From positions 248,001 to 312,000 of the forward strand of contig NZ_VOSM01000002.1 of NCBI RefSeq assembly GCF_007997015.1: a stretch of 64,000 bases of DNA, in the 5' to 3' direction. How positions within the stretch are numbered: the first letter of the stretch is position 1; each line of letters starts with the position of its first letter. Under the pieces are notes generated by a model, which worked only from the letters and a program-made list of their open reading frames with translations, ran no database searches and was not told where the DNA came from. The position numbers and the translations under genes are program-made. Shown here in pieces: positions 1 to 10,009 of this stretch. Origin of the DNA: Lujinxingia vulgaris (GTDB taxonomy: Bacteria; Myxococcota_A; Bradymonadia; Bradymonadales; Bradymonadaceae).

Positions 1-1
1 T

Positions 2-205
2 CCGATCCACAATCAGGATCCGCAGCACGACCACCTCATCTGCGTGGACTGCCGCAAGATCATCGAATTCAACGACGACGGGCTCAACGAGCGCATCCAG
101 GCCATCGCCGAGAAGATGCAGTACCAGGTGCGGCGAAAGAAGATCGAGCTCTACGCCGAGTGCCAGATCCCGGCCTGCCCGAACCATCCCGATCAGAGCG
201 CCTGA
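2..205 (+). CDS. Fur-family metal-responsive repressor, C-terminal part
   Basis: The reading frame is open from the window edge and ends at 203-205, so only the last 67 codons are present. The segment HDHLICVDCRKIIEF matches the metal-binding and dimerisation region of Fur-family regulators (HxHxxCxxC), and a second cysteine pair (CQIPAC) lies near the C terminus, as in structural-zinc Fur proteins. The DNA-binding winged helix would lie upstream of the window. Whether the metal sensed is iron, zinc or manganese, or whether it is a peroxide sensor, cannot be told from this fragment. Confidence 0.88.
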   Translation, partial: PIHNQDPQHDHLICVDCRKIIEFNDDGLNERIQAIAEKMQYQVRRKKIELYAECQIPACPNHPDQSA

Positions 206-221
206 GGGCGCGTTATCCCCC

Positions 222-227
222 TATAAC
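222..227 (+). promoter_or_regulatory. Possible -10 box upstream of the Mrp gene
   Basis: TATAAC lies in the 166-base gap between the fur-like stop and the Mrp start. No convincing -35 hexamer sits 16-18 bases upstream, so this is only a candidate. The rest of the gap shows no other clear site. Confidence 0.25.
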
Positions 228-371
228 TTCGAAGTATTGAATCGGTCGCCGGGGTGCTTAGGTCCGCCCCGCTTGCGGAGCTCTTTTCCAGGGGCTTCCG
301 GCCAGCGACCGCGGTGCCGCGCAAGGGCGCGCGCCAGCGGCGGCCAGATTCCAACCTTTTCCGAGGCATGC

Positions 372-1592
372 ATGAAAGACGATTTTTCGATCAAAGGTGA
401 AGTGATCGCAGCGCTTGAAGGCGTCGAAGATCCGGGCCAGGGCGGCAAGAACATCGTGGATACCCACCTGGTTGAGCAGGTCGAGGTGAAAGCGGGCGTG
501 GCCGACATCACGCTGGTGATGCCCAAGGGGCGCGCACGTGAGGAGCGTTTCACGATTGAGGATGCGGTCTACGATAAGGTCGAGGCGATTGACGGCGTGC
601 TCGAGGTTAAGGTCAAGACGATGACCCCGCAGGCGCTGGAGCGCGAGCAGAATGGCGAGCCGGCCCCGGCCCCGTCCGCCCAGCCGGCGGCAGCACCCGC
701 GGCGCGTCCTGCCGCCGGCAAGGCTTCGCCGGCCGCCCAGCCCCAGGCTGCGCCTTCGGCGCCGATCGAAGGCGTGGGCAAGGTCATCGCCGTGGCCTCC
801 GGTAAGGGCGGCGTGGGCAAGTCCACCGTCGCGGTGAACCTGGCGCTGGCGCTGCAGAAGATCGGCCACCGCGTGGGTCTTCTCGACGTGGATATCTACG
901 GTCCCTCGCTGCCTACGTTGCTGGGCATCTCCGGGCGCCCGGCGGTGAGCAACCGCCGCATCCTCCCGATGGAGGCCGACGGGCTGCGCGTGATGAGCCT
1001 GGGCTTTTTGATGGATGAAGATACTCCGGTGATCTGGCGCGGGCCGATTGTCACGGGAATCATCCGCCAGTTCTTGCGCGACGTGGACTGGAGCGGGCTC
1101 GATTACCTGATCGTCGACATGCCGCCGGGAACCGGTGATGCGCAGCTGGCGCTTGCGCAGACGGTGCCGGTCGATGGCGCGGTGATCGTGACCACCCCGT
1201 CGGACCTCTCGCTGATCGATGCGGCGCGCGGGCTGCAGATGTTCAAGACCCTCAATGTGGAGGTGATGGGCATCGTGACCAACATGTCGAAGTTCATCGT
1301 GCCCTCGACCAAAGAGGAGTTCTTCATCTTCGGCAATCCCGCCGAGGTGGCCAAAGAGGCCGAGCGTCTGGAGACGCCGGTGCTCGGCGAGATCCCGCTC
1401 GACCTGACGGTGCGCGAAGGCGGTGACGCCGGGCGCCCGGTCGTGGTGGGGCAGCCGGATAGCCCGGTGACCGAGGCCTTTGTGGAACTCGCGACGAAGG
1501 TTGCCGAGCTCAAGCCCCCGCACGCCGATGGCGAGGGCGGCGAGGGTGCGGAGCAGCCCAAGAAAGGGCTCTTCTCCTTCCTGAAAAGCTAA
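372..1592 (+). CDS. Mrp/ApbC (NBP35-type) P-loop ATPase, cysteine-free
   Basis: 406 residues. Residues 1-90 form a MIP18/DUF59-type domain. About 45 Pro/Ala-rich residues follow, then the ATPase domain with the deviant Walker A GKGGVGKST (Lys145 and Lys150), the switch segment DVDIYGPSLP and VDMPPGTGD. Family members carry or transfer iron-sulfur clusters through a CxxC near the C terminus. Here the matching segment reads NMSKFIVPSTKEE, with Val310 and Thr313 in place of the cysteines, and the protein has no cysteine at all. ATG 372 was chosen over an upstream in-frame ATG at 237 because the family homology begins there and a GAGG lies 5 bases before it. A cluster-carrier role is therefore doubtful, although nucleotide binding looks intact. 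Confidence 0.93.
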   Translation: MKDDFSIKGEVIAALEGVEDPGQGGKNIVDTHLVEQVEVKAGVADITLVMPKGRAREERFTIEDAVYDKVEAIDGVLEVKVKTMTPQALEREQNGEPAPAPSAQPAAAPAARPAAGKASPAAQPQAAPSAPIEGVGKVIAVASGKGGVGKSTVAVNLALALQKIGHRVGLLDVDIYGPSLPTLLGISGRPAVSNRRILPMEADGLRVMSLGFLMDEDTPVIWRGPIVTGIIRQFLRDVDWSGLDYLIVDMPPGTGDAQLALAQTVPVDGAVIVTTPSDLSLIDAARGLQMFKTLNVEVMGIVTNMSKFIVPSTKEEFFIFGNPAEVAKEAERLETPVLGEIPLDLTVREGGDAGRPVVVGQPDSPVTEAFVELATKVAELKPPHADGEGGEGAEQPKKGLFSFLKS

Positions 1593-1602
1593 GTAAAAAG
1601 AG

Positions 1603-1633
1603 GCGAAGGCCCGCTCCAGGAGCGGGCCTTCGC
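1603..1633 (+). terminator. Stem-loop terminator after the Mrp gene
   Basis: A perfect 14-bp inverted repeat (1603-1616 and 1620-1633) with a 3-base loop starts 10 bases after the stop. It is A-rich upstream but has no T-run downstream, so it may be a weak or factor-assisted terminator. Confidence 0.65.
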
Positions 1634-1775
1634 GTTGTGGTGAAAATCTCTTTGCCAGGATCGGCCCGAGCGCCGATAATCTGCGCCGGCGCTCCTGCGC
1701 CGGCGTTGGTCATTGAGGTACCAGCGAGCACCATGCGAGAGCGAGTGGCGTTTGAGTCGATACGGTCGACATTTT

Positions 1776-3185
1776 GTGCGGGTTCGCGAGCTCAAGGATT
1801 TTGAGCAGCGCTTTATCAGGCTGATCGTCGATCAACCCAACGTCCTGCACGTGCGCCATCAGGCGCTCTTTCGCTATGCGGCGGCGCTCGGGCAGATGAA
1901 CCTCTTTCGCACCCCGGTGGGCAATGACATCTCGCTGAGCGAAGACGTCGACGCGCTGCGCCGCTGGATGGTGGAGTCGCTCGTGCCGCTCTTGCCGGAG
2001 ACTGGCGAGGTGCGGGTGGATGCCCTGCGCGAGATAGCCCCGGTGGTGGCGATGCGCGTCGACCAGACCCGCTCGCAGCTTTTGACACGTCATTCGAGCA
2101 CGTTCGGGGCGGAACACCTGGACGCGGAGCTGCGCCAGAAGCGCCTGGTGCTGGTGCTCGGCGGCGGGGGCGGTGCGGGGCTTGTGCACCTGGGCACGTT
2201 TGCGATGCTCAAGGAGCTGGGCATCACCCCGGAGCTTATTGTGGGAAGTTCCATGGGTAGCCTGCTGGGGCTTGTGCGGGCGATTGACCGCAGCTACGAC
2301 CCGGTCTCGGTCGCCCTGGCGATGCCCAAAAACCTCGACTACAACACGCTCTTTCGGCCCTTCACCGGGTACTCGCGCTTTGGGTTTCCGGGGGCGTTTC
2401 ACCTCAACATCATGCGCCTTGCGCGCGAGATGTTTCAGGAGCTGCTGGGGAGCGGGATGCCGCGTTTTGACGATCTTCCCATCAAGCTGGAGATCGTGGC
2501 CACCGGGGTTCGCAAAGGCTTTCACTTCGATGACCGCGAGTACGAGCAGTCTGGCGAGGAGGGCATGACGCCGCTGGCGCTGCGGCGCAAGCTCAAGCTC
2601 TTTTTTGGCGCGGTGCGCCAGCTCTCCAAAAACCCGCGCCTGCTCACCCAGGTGGTCTTCGGGTCGGAGCCGGGCACGGAGCATTTTCCGGTGATTGAGG
2701 CCGCGGGCTTTAGCTGCTCGGTGCCCGGGCTCTTGCATTTTGACGTCTTCCATGACGACCCGGAGACGATCGGGCCGCTGGAGAGCGTGTTTGCGCGCCA
2801 TCAGCTCTTGCGCCTCTGCGACGGCGGGGTGGTCAACAACGTGCCCTCGAAGGTGGCCTGGGAGTCGGTGCAGCGGGGCTCGGTGGGCTCGCGCAACGCG
2901 CAGATCCTCTCGTTTGATGCGTTTGCGCCCCTCTCTACGGGGCGAAATCTGATCTGGATTCCCATCCAGCAGATCGCGCGGCCGGCGGTGGTGGCAAATA
3001 TGCCCTACGCCTCGTTTCATAAGACCTTTCGCACCCCGCCGAGCCCGCTGCAGATCATCGTCAACAGCTACTCCAAGCTCAAGCGCATCATCGAAGGCGC
3101 GCGCGAGGAGCTGGAGGCCGATGTGCCCTACATCCGCGAGTCGATGCGGGAGTTGCCGCCTTACGGCACCTGGGAGATCGGCTAG
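1776..3185 (+). CDS. Patatin-like phospholipase
   Basis: Predicted acyl hydrolase with a Ser-Asp dyad. The glycine-rich oxyanion loop LGGGGGAG is followed by the nucleophile elbow GSSMG (Ser159 counted from this start) and later DGGVVNNVP with Asp349. The first 125 residues or so precede the patatin core and have no recognised domain. The start is uncertain: GTG 1776 is used here, while TTG 1752 and TTG 1713 are also in frame and none has a good ribosome site. No signal peptide is evident, so it is probably cytoplasmic or membrane-associated. The stop codon overlaps that of the convergent GH57 gene. Confidence 0.85.
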   Translation: MRVRELKDFEQRFIRLIVDQPNVLHVRHQALFRYAAALGQMNLFRTPVGNDISLSEDVDALRRWMVESLVPLLPETGEVRVDALREIAPVVAMRVDQTRSQLLTRHSSTFGAEHLDAELRQKRLVLVLGGGGGAGLVHLGTFAMLKELGITPELIVGSSMGSLLGLVRAIDRSYDPVSVALAMPKNLDYNTLFRPFTGYSRFGFPGAFHLNIMRLAREMFQELLGSGMPRFDDLPIKLEIVATGVRKGFHFDDREYEQSGEEGMTPLALRRKLKLFFGAVRQLSKNPRLLTQVVFGSEPGTEHFPVIEAAGFSCSVPGLLHFDVFHDDPETIGPLESVFARHQLLRLCDGGVVNNVPSKVAWESVQRGSVGSRNAQILSFDAFAPLSTGRNLIWIPIQQIARPAVVANMPYASFHKTFRTPPSPLQIIVNSYSKLKRIIEGAREELEADVPYIRESMRELPPYGTWEIG

Positions 3186-5326
3186 ACGAACCAGTCGTCT
3201 GGCGAGGCAGAGAGATCCATCTTGAGGGGATGCTCGGCGGGAATGAGGCGAAGTTCGTGCGAGCCGTCGAAGACCGCGATGCGCAGGTCGATCTTTTGCG
3301 CAGCAGAGCAGTTCAGGGCTTTGCGAGAAAGCGCGAGCTCCCAGCACTGAGCATAGGCCCAGTCGGTGAGCGGGGTCGTGGCGAGGGGGCTTTGCGCCCG
3401 AGGCTGGCCGTGAAAGTCGGGGTGCAGCGCGATGGTCGATGTGGTCTGACCGCAGGTCAGGCGGAGCTCGAGGTGCAGGTGATCTCGGAGGTCGGGGCCC
3501 GGGTCGACGCGCACAAAGATCTGCTCGGCGTTGAGGCCGTAGAGGATCTGGTCGACGTAGCGCGTGGTCTCAAACATCGCGCCGTAGCCGCTGCGGGGCA
3601 GATAAGAGCCGGCGCCCTCCCAGTCAAAAAAGCCACCGCGCCGCCCGTCGATGCGCGGGTGAATGGGGTGGGTCGGGGCGCGGTGTGCGGCGACGGCGGC
3701 CTTGCCGCCCTCACCCTCGTTTAAGGGGTGATGCAGGCGCGAGGGAGGTTCCTCGCCCAGCAAGGTGTAGACGTGGCGCAGGAGCGCGCGAAAGATGCTG
3801 TCGAAGAGCGCGTCCTGCTCCGAGCTGAAATCGTCGCCGTACCACCAGAACCAGTCGGAGCCCTGGGCCATCATCAGCGCCTGGTGGGCGCGCCGCCAGG
3901 ACTTAAGCGCCTGTGCATCTTCCGCGTCGGGTTGGGGTTGGCCCTCGAACCAGCGCGTGGCGTTGCCCAGAAGCTCCCAGGCGAGGTTGGTCTCGGGGTG
4001 GCCGATCCAGATCTGGTAGTTGCCCAGGATCCAGGAGCCGGAGTGGAGGCGCTCAAGCTGCCCCGAACGAGCGCCCTGGCGGAGGTGGTCGTCGGGGGTG
4101 GAGGGCGTCAAGAAGGCGTGCTCGCGCAGGCGATCGTAGAGGGCCTGCAGAAAGGGGCGGCCATCGTCGGGGTAATGCTCCCAGGGGTTTTCGCCGTCGA
4201 GGATGATCGCGGCCATGGGGCGAGGGTTCTCATCACGGTGGGCGGCGCGGGCAATGCCTTCGAGCGCGCCGATAAGATCGTTGGCGGCGTCGTCGGCGCT
4301 CATATGGGCGTAGGAGAAGCCCAGGCGGTCGCTCAGGCCGTGATCGCGAAAGAAGAGGGCGACATTAGGAGCCTGGTTCAGCCGCCAGGAGCGCCAGAGG
4401 TCGCGGTCGCGCTCAAAGTCACACGACCCGTTGAGGATCGCTTCATCGCTTGCGATCCAGCGCACGCCCGCTTCTTCAAAGAGCGCGACGGCCTCCGGGG
4501 AGACCGAGCCCTCGGAGGGCCACATGCCGCTCGGGCGTCGTCCGAAGATCGCCTCGGCGTACGCCAGGGCCTCCTGGATGTGGCGACGCGCGTCATCGGG
4601 GGCCTGCAGCCGGGGCGGGGTGGGGCGATCGGGGGTGGCGCGCAGCGCGGCGTCGGTGTCGATGAGCAGGGGCACAATCGGGTGGAACATCGGTGTGAGG
4701 CTCACCTCGATCTGGCCGCGCTCCCAGAGGTCGCGGTAGAGGGGTAGCACCCGCGCCATAATCTCGAGGTGAAGATCGAGAAGCGCCTGGCGATCTTCCC
4801 GGCTGAAGTCGCGGCCCTGGTCGCGCCAGGCGCGCAGCTGCGGGTACTCCTCCTGCGCGGCAAAGCCGCACCAGGCCAGGTTGAAGAGCATCTGCAGGTC
4901 GCCAAACTCACCCGGACCCCACTCCCGGGCACAGACCTCCTCGCCGCGCTCCTGTCGCGCGTCGAGGAGTTCGGCGTAGCGCGGGAGGCTGCGCACCCCG
5001 TGGGGGTGATTGAGGCTGAAGAAATGATGCACGATCGCGAGCCGGTCGCTCGCGCTGAGCTCCTCCAGAGAGGCTCGTGAGAGGTGCCACCAGCGGTCGC
5101 GGCGGCCGCCCTCCACCCACTCCTGAAGTTGCAGAAGCAGGCTCCCGGAGAAGTTAAAGGTCGCGCGCATCTGCGGGTTTTCGGCCATCAGCCAGGCCAT
5201 GTCGAAGTAGGACTTGAGCGCGTGCAGGCGCACCCAGGGGAGCTCAAAATCCCCCTCATCGCCCACCCCGTAGTAGGGCTGGTGCATATGCCAGATAAAG
5301 AGCACATCGAGCGCCGGGCTGCTCAT
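3182..5326 (-). CDS. Glycoside hydrolase family 57 (amylase or 4-alpha-glucanotransferase type)
   Basis: 714 residues. The N terminus carries the GH57 signature WHMHQPYY. The segment WPSEGSV contains the expected nucleophile (Glu272), and ILDGENPWE contains the expected acid/base (Asp377). About 250 residues after the barrel probably form the C-terminal beta domain. There is no signal peptide. The gene overlaps glgC by ATGA (5323-5326), so translation is coupled. A role in breaking down or remodelling intracellular glycogen-like glucan follows from this pairing. The exact activity (amylase, branching, or transferase) cannot be set from sequence alone. Confidence 0.92.
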   Translation of the reverse strand: MSSPALDVLFIWHMHQPYYGVGDEGDFELPWVRLHALKSYFDMAWLMAENPQMRATFNFSGSLLLQLQEWVEGGRRDRWWHLSRASLEELSASDRLAIVHHFFSLNHPHGVRSLPRYAELLDARQERGEEVCAREWGPGEFGDLQMLFNLAWCGFAAQEEYPQLRAWRDQGRDFSREDRQALLDLHLEIMARVLPLYRDLWERGQIEVSLTPMFHPIVPLLIDTDAALRATPDRPTPPRLQAPDDARRHIQEALAYAEAIFGRRPSGMWPSEGSVSPEAVALFEEAGVRWIASDEAILNGSCDFERDRDLWRSWRLNQAPNVALFFRDHGLSDRLGFSYAHMSADDAANDLIGALEGIARAAHRDENPRPMAAIILDGENPWEHYPDDGRPFLQALYDRLREHAFLTPSTPDDHLRQGARSGQLERLHSGSWILGNYQIWIGHPETNLAWELLGNATRWFEGQPQPDAEDAQALKSWRRAHQALMMAQGSDWFWWYGDDFSSEQDALFDSIFRALLRHVYTLLGEEPPSRLHHPLNEGEGGKAAVAAHRAPTHPIHPRIDGRRGGFFDWEGAGSYLPRSGYGAMFETTRYVDQILYGLNAEQIFVRVDPGPDLRDHLHLELRLTCGQTTSTIALHPDFHGQPRAQSPLATTPLTDWAYAQCWELALSRKALNCSAAQKIDLRIAVFDGSHELRLIPAEHPLKMDLSASPDDWFV

Positions 5327-6561
5327 GCCTCGAACTCATAGCCCTTGGGCACCACCACGACACCCCTGTCGCTGATCGGGAAGCGGGCGCGGTCTTGCTC
5401 CTCGTCAAAGCCGATCACGGTATCCGGCGGGATCACCACGCCTTTCTCAATGATCGCCTTGCGGATGCGCGCGCGGCGGCCCACCTCGACCTGCTCAAAG
5501 AGCACCGAGTCTTCGATGCTGGAGTAGGAGTTGACGCGCACACGCTGAAAGAGCACCGAGTTGCGGATGGTGCCCCCGGAGACGATGCAGCCCTCGGCGA
5601 CAATGGAGTTGATGGCCTGGCCGACGCGGTTTGTGGCCGGGTCGTCGTGCACGAATTTCGCCGGCGGGTAGTGCTGGTAGTACGTGCGAATGGGCCAGCG
5701 CCGGTTGTAGAGGTCGAACTCCGGGGCCACGCTGATCAGATCCATCGACGACTCCCAGTACGCATCGATGGTGCCCACGTCTCGCCAGTAGCTGCGCTCG
5801 CGCTCGGATTGGCCGGGGACATCGTTGGTGGAGAAGTCGTAGACGAAGGTGGCCTGGTGGCCGGAGCGCACCATGTTGGTGATGATGTTTTTGCCAAAAT
5901 CATGCGCGCTGCCCTCATCGTGGGCGTCACGGATGATCTCTTCGACCAGGCTGGGGGTTTTGAAGATGTAGTTGCCCATCGAGGCCAGACACCAGCCGGG
6001 GCGGCCGGGGATCTCGCGGGGCTCTTCGGGTTTTTCGGCAAAGCCGATGATGCGGTGGTCGCGGTCGATCTCCAGGATGCCAAAGGCGCGGCCCTGCTCC
6101 ACGGGCACCGGGATGGCGGCCACGGTCAGATCGGCGTCTTTCTTGCGGTGGAAGTCGAGCATCTGACGAACATCCATCTTGTAGATGTTGTCGCCGCCGA
6201 ACACGCAGACATCGTTGGGCTCCTCATCGTAGATGAGGTTGAGGTTCTGATAGATGGCGTCGGCGCTGCCCTGGAACCACTGCGGGCCGCGGCGCTGCTG
6301 GGCGGGCACCGCGTCGATGTAGTGGTCGATGAATTGCGCCAGATGCCAGCCGCGGCTGATGTGGTTGATCAGCGAGTCGCTTTTGTACTGGGTGAGAACT
6401 TTGATCTTGTAGAAGCCGCTGTTGACGAAGTTCGAGAGCACCAAGTCGATGATGCGGTAGCGCCCACCGAAGGGCACCGCCGGTTTGGCGCGGTCGAGAG
6501 TCAGCGGTCGCAGGCGCTTGCCTTCGCCGCCTGCCAGGATCATGACGAGCACGTCATTCAT
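5323..6561 (-). CDS. glgC: Glucose-1-phosphate adenylyltransferase
   Basis: Makes ADP-glucose for glycogen synthesis. 412 residues from ATG 6561; a GTG at 6573 is also in frame. The N terminus has the nucleotide-binding loop [12 protein letters not shown] and the AKPAVPFGG motif. The segments [16 protein letters not shown] and FAEKPEEP are typical of GlgC, and the C-terminal part has the left-handed helix repeats. It is the upstream partner of the GH57 gene, which starts inside its stop codon. Confidence 0.96.
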   Translation of the reverse strand: MNDVLVMILAGGEGKRLRPLTLDRAKPAVPFGGRYRIIDLVLSNFVNSGFYKIKVLTQYKSDSLINHISRGWHLAQFIDHYIDAVPAQQRRGPQWFQGSADAIYQNLNLIYDEEPNDVCVFGGDNIYKMDVRQMLDFHRKKDADLTVAAIPVPVEQGRAFGILEIDRDHRIIGFAEKPEEPREIPGRPGWCLASMGNYIFKTPSLVEEIIRDAHDEGSAHDFGKNIITNMVRSGHQATFVYDFSTNDVPGQSERERSYWRDVGTIDAYWESSMDLISVAPEFDLYNRRWPIRTYYQHYPPAKFVHDDPATNRVGQAINSIVAEGCIVSGGTIRNSVLFQRVRVNSYSSIEDSVLFEQVEVGRRARIRKAIIEKGVVIPPDTVIGFDEEQDRARFPISDRGVVVVPKGYEFEA

Positions 6562-6663
6562 AGCGTGGTCCACCGGGTCAGAAGAGAGACGAGTGGAGCG
6601 GTACGGCGGCTCCGCGAATAGTACTTGGGTCAGGGGTACGGCGCGGGACTGCGAATTGTAGGG

Positions 6664-8241
6664 CTAGCCGGGAGGAATCAAGCCTAAAAAGTACGCGGCG
6701 CCTGCACCGAGCACCACGACGATGAGCGCGACGAGGATCGCGGTCTTTCCCACACCGCCGGCTTCGGCCGGCGGGGCGGCCTGATGAGGCGCGGCCTGGT
6801 TGGCCATGGGCGCCGGCGGGGCGGGCTGCGATTGAGCTACCGGCCCGGGCTGTCCGGGCTGAGCCACGGCATCCGAAGGCGCGGCGGCGGGGGTGGCCGC
6901 CGGCGCTCCGCCTGCCACCGGGCTGCGGGCCGCACCGGGGATGGTCGGTGGACCTCCGCGGGGGGCCTTTTCCTGTCGGGAGTTCCCCGGCCCTTTAATG
7001 GCCTGCATCGCCGAGGTGGAGCGGCCCAGGTCGGCAAGCCCCGCCTCCTGCCAGGAGTCCGGCTGGCCGGGGGTCTGCCCGGTGGGCGGCGCGGCCACTT
7101 CGCCGACGCTCGTGTCGGTACCAAAGCCGAGATCGGCCCACATGCGCGGATCTTCAAAGTCGCCCGCGGCCCCCGGCTGCGAGGCCTCACCCTGGTCGGG
7201 GAGCGCGTCGTAATGCTGGGTGAGGTAGAGGTCGAGATCCTGAATCTGCTCCAGGCTCTTGAGCTGGTTGAGCTGCTGCTGGATGGCCATATCCACGGCC
7301 ATATCCTGCACGGTGCGCGCGCGTTTGGGACGTTTCTCGATGACCGCGCCCACAAGGTCGGCCAGATCGTAGCTCGTGACCACCTCGCCATAGGCGAAAA
7401 GAAATTCGGCCAGCTGGTAGGCGAGCTCCTCGGCGGTCTGAATGCGCTTTTGAGGATCGCGGGCCAGGGCGCGTCCCAGCACGATCTCAAGCTCGCGGGG
7501 CACGTCCGGGCGGATCTCGCGGATCGAGGGGATTTTGGCCTTTCGCACCAGCTGCAGCGTGCCGTAATCGGACTCGCCAAGGAAGAGTCGGCGTCCGGCG
7601 AGCATCTCCCACAGGAGGATGCCCAGGGCAAAGATGTCGGTGCGGGCGTCAACTTCCTCACCGTGGGCGGCCTCTGGCGAGAGGTAGCCGAACTTGCCTT
7701 TGACCACGCCCGGGTCGGTGATCTCGGCCTGGCTCTTGGCTTTGGCCAGGCCGAAGTCGGTGATCTTGACCTCACCGGCGCGCGAGATCAGCACGTTGGG
7801 CGGGCTGATGTCGCGGTGCACGATGCCCAGGGGGCGGCCCTGCTGGTCGACCTTTTCGTGGGCGTGAGTGAGACCTTTACAGATCTCGATGGCCATAAAG
7901 ACGGCCTGCGCCACGCTGATGCCCTGGCCCTGGCGGGCCAGAACCTCAATGAGCTTCTTGAGGTTGGTGCCGTCGACGAACTCCATGACGATGAAGTAGG
8001 TGCCGTCGGCGATCCCCAGGTCGAAGACCTGCACACAGTTGGTGTGGTTAAGGTGCAGGCTGACCTTGGCCTCATCGAGGAACATGCGCACGAAGCGCTC
8101 GTTCTGGGTGAGGTTGGGCAGGATGCGCTTGATGGCGACGAGCTTCTCAAAGCCCTGCAGGCTGGTGGAGTTGGCCTTGAAGACCTCGGCCATACCGCCG
8201 GCGTCGATGCGCTCGATGACTTGATATCTGGGTTGCGCCAT
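6664..8241 (-). CDS. Hanks-type Ser/Thr protein kinase, C-terminally membrane-anchored
   Basis: 525 residues from ATG 8241; GTG 8253 is an alternative. The kinase domain (about 5-270) is complete: glycine loop DAGGMAEVF, Lys38 in VAIKR, Glu57, catalytic HRDISPPN with Asp144, and DFGLAKA. The loop DISPPN instead of DLKPEN is common in myxobacterial kinases. A long Pro/Ala/Gly-rich linker leads to one transmembrane helix (AILVALIVVVLGAGAAYFLG) at the extreme C terminus, so the kinase faces the cytoplasm. It has its own sigma-70-like promoter and lies between the FHA-cyclase gene and glgC. Confidence 0.93.
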   Translation of the reverse strand: MAQPRYQVIERIDAGGMAEVFKANSTSLQGFEKLVAIKRILPNLTQNERFVRMFLDEAKVSLHLNHTNCVQVFDLGIADGTYFIVMEFVDGTNLKKLIEVLARQGQGISVAQAVFMAIEICKGLTHAHEKVDQQGRPLGIVHRDISPPNVLISRAGEVKITDFGLAKAKSQAEITDPGVVKGKFGYLSPEAAHGEEVDARTDIFALGILLWEMLAGRRLFLGESDYGTLQLVRKAKIPSIREIRPDVPRELEIVLGRALARDPQKRIQTAEELAYQLAEFLFAYGEVVTSYDLADLVGAVIEKRPKRARTVQDMAVDMAIQQQLNQLKSLEQIQDLDLYLTQHYDALPDQGEASQPGAAGDFEDPRMWADLGFGTDTSVGEVAAPPTGQTPGQPDSWQEAGLADLGRSTSAMQAIKGPGNSRQEKAPRGGPPTIPGAARSPVAGGAPAATPAAAPSDAVAQPGQPGPVAQSQPAPPAPMANQAAPHQAAPPAEAGGVGKTAILVALIVVVLGAGAAYFLGLIPPG

Positions 8242-8291
8242 GAAGGGGGCCACGCGTCGCGCTGAAGGTTATCTGGAGGAAAGACAGCCGG

Positions 8292-8320
8292 AGTATAGCC
8301 CAGGGCATCGCGCGGGCCAA
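8292..8320 (-). promoter_or_regulatory. Sigma-70-type promoter of the kinase gene
   Basis: On the minus strand TTGGCC (8315-8320) and TATACT (8292-8297) are separated by exactly 17 bases. Transcription would begin about 40 bases before ATG 8241. A GC-rich inverted repeat overlapping the -35 side may also end cyclase transcripts. Confidence 0.6.
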
Positions 8321-8354
8321 CCGCCCAGATGGGCCCCCGCGCTGAGCCTGTGGG

Positions 8355-9977
8355 TCAGGTCATATTTCGCAACGTCGGGTGGATCGGGCGGTTGCGCAGA
8401 CCGCGCAGCCGGTAGAGGTCGACGTGTTCGCTTTTGCCTTTGAGGCGCGTCGGCGGGAGTTTCTCGCTGACCACCATCGGGGCCACATCCCCAAAGGTCA
8501 GCGGTCCGACCACAACTTCGCCGGGGCCGGCCGAGGAGCAGATGCGGCTGGCGGTGTTCACCACATCGCCCATCACCGTGTAGTCCATGCTCTTGGTCGA
8601 GCCCATATACCCGGCGACAACCTCACCGGTGTTGAGCCCGATGCCGATGGAGAGGGTGTTGCCGTCGCCCTCCTGGCGGCGCGCGTTGAAGCTCTGCAGC
8701 GCCTGCTGCATCTCGAGTGCGCAGCGCACGGCGCGCTCGGTGTCGTCGGGATGCGAGATGGGCGCGCCCCAGACCGCCATGATCTCGTCGCCGATGAACT
8801 TATCGAGGGTGCCCTCGTATTTGAAGATCACGTCGACCATCAGCTCAAAATACTCGTTGAGCAGCTCGACGACGTGCTGCGGATCGTGGCGCTCGCTGTA
8901 CGCGGTGAAGTTACGGATGTCGGCGAACATCACCGTGGCGCGGCGCAACTCGCCGCCTTTTTTCAACTCCAGCCGCCCGCTGACGACCTCCTCGACGAGC
9001 TGGGGGGAGAGCAGGCGGTGGAGCTTTTCGCGGGCGACGATCTCGCTCTCCATCTGCTTGATCAGGCGGTGGTGCTCGATGAGCACGGCGGCCTGGCGGG
9101 CAAAACCACTTAAGATCTCCAGATCTTTTTCGGTGAACGCGCCGCTGGCCACCTTGGAGTCGAGGTGGATGACCCCCAGGATGCGATCTTCGAGAAGCAG
9201 CGGCACGCTCATTGTGGAGCGGATGTTGCCCAGGATGATGGAGTGGGAGCCGGAGAAGCGGCTGTCCATCATGGCATCGGAGGAGAGCACGGCCTGCTTC
9301 TCTTCGATGACCTCGTTGAGGATGGTGCGAGAGATGCGCACATCGCCCACGTTGACGTCTTCGTTGCGTCCGCGCACGACCATGGGCACCAGGCGGTCTG
9401 TGCCTTCCAGGCGCAAAAGGATCACGCCGTGGTCTGCCGGGAAGATCTCAAAGGCCTTCTCCAGGATCTTCTCAAGCAGGATGTCCAGGTCGGTCTCCAC
9501 GCCGATGGACTGACCCAGCTCGTGGGCGATGCGCAGCTTTTCGTAGTCCTGGCGAAGCGCTTTGGGATCGGAGATCTGAGTCTCGGGCAAAAAATTCGCC
9601 CGGGTGTCCTGCGCGATGCGGTTGCGGACGTGGCTCTCCAGGTCATCGCTGTGGATGGTGACCTTGTTGCGGGAGCGATGATCGGTGGGATCTTCGTGGA
9701 AGATAATATCGGTGGCGCCCACGCTGATCGTGTCGTTGTGGTTGAGCAGCTGCGGCGCCTCTAAGAGCTGGCCGTTGAGGTAGGTGCCATTGCGGCTGCC
9801 GCCATCGCGCACCACGAAGTGGCCCTCGATATTGCGCTCAATGATCGCGTGCTCTTTGGAGACCACCCGGTCCAGGATCTGGATGTCCTGCTCGGGGTGG
9901 CGACCAATTCGCGTGATGTTGTGGAGGACCAGCGTGCGTTGAATGCCACGCGTGTCGCGATAGAGGACCTTCGCCAT
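8355..9977 (-). CDS. FHA-GAF-class III adenylate cyclase
   Basis: 540 residues in three parts. An FHA domain (about 20-95) has GRHPEQDIQI, the phosphothreonine-binding SKEH and GSRNGTYLNG. A GAF sensor domain spans about 150-310. The class III cyclase domain (about 345-520) has metal-binding Asp residues in FADIRNF and in KFIGDEIMAVWG, with YTVMGDVVNTASR carrying the Asn and Arg of the catalytic site. The Lys before FIGDE and the Asp in VMGD favour ATP over GTP. The FHA domain suggests control by threonine phosphorylation, possibly by the neighbouring kinase (inference). It is divergent from the sigma-54 regulator. Confidence 0.94.
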   Translation of the reverse strand: MAKVLYRDTRGIQRTLVLHNITRIGRHPEQDIQILDRVVSKEHAIIERNIEGHFVVRDGGSRNGTYLNGQLLEAPQLLNHNDTISVGATDIIFHEDPTDHRSRNKVTIHSDDLESHVRNRIAQDTRANFLPETQISDPKALRQDYEKLRIAHELGQSIGVETDLDILLEKILEKAFEIFPADHGVILLRLEGTDRLVPMVVRGRNEDVNVGDVRISRTILNEVIEEKQAVLSSDAMMDSRFSGSHSIILGNIRSTMSVPLLLEDRILGVIHLDSKVASGAFTEKDLEILSGFARQAAVLIEHHRLIKQMESEIVAREKLHRLLSPQLVEEVVSGRLELKKGGELRRATVMFADIRNFTAYSERHDPQHVVELLNEYFELMVDVIFKYEGTLDKFIGDEIMAVWGAPISHPDDTERAVRCALEMQQALQSFNARRQEGDGNTLSIGIGLNTGEVVAGYMGSTKSMDYTVMGDVVNTASRICSSAGPGEVVVGPLTFGDVAPMVVSEKLPPTRLKGKSEHVDLYRLRGLRNRPIHPTLRNMT

Positions 9978-10009
9978 AACCGAGCCTGGTGAGAGATGAC
10001 GCGCAGGAT

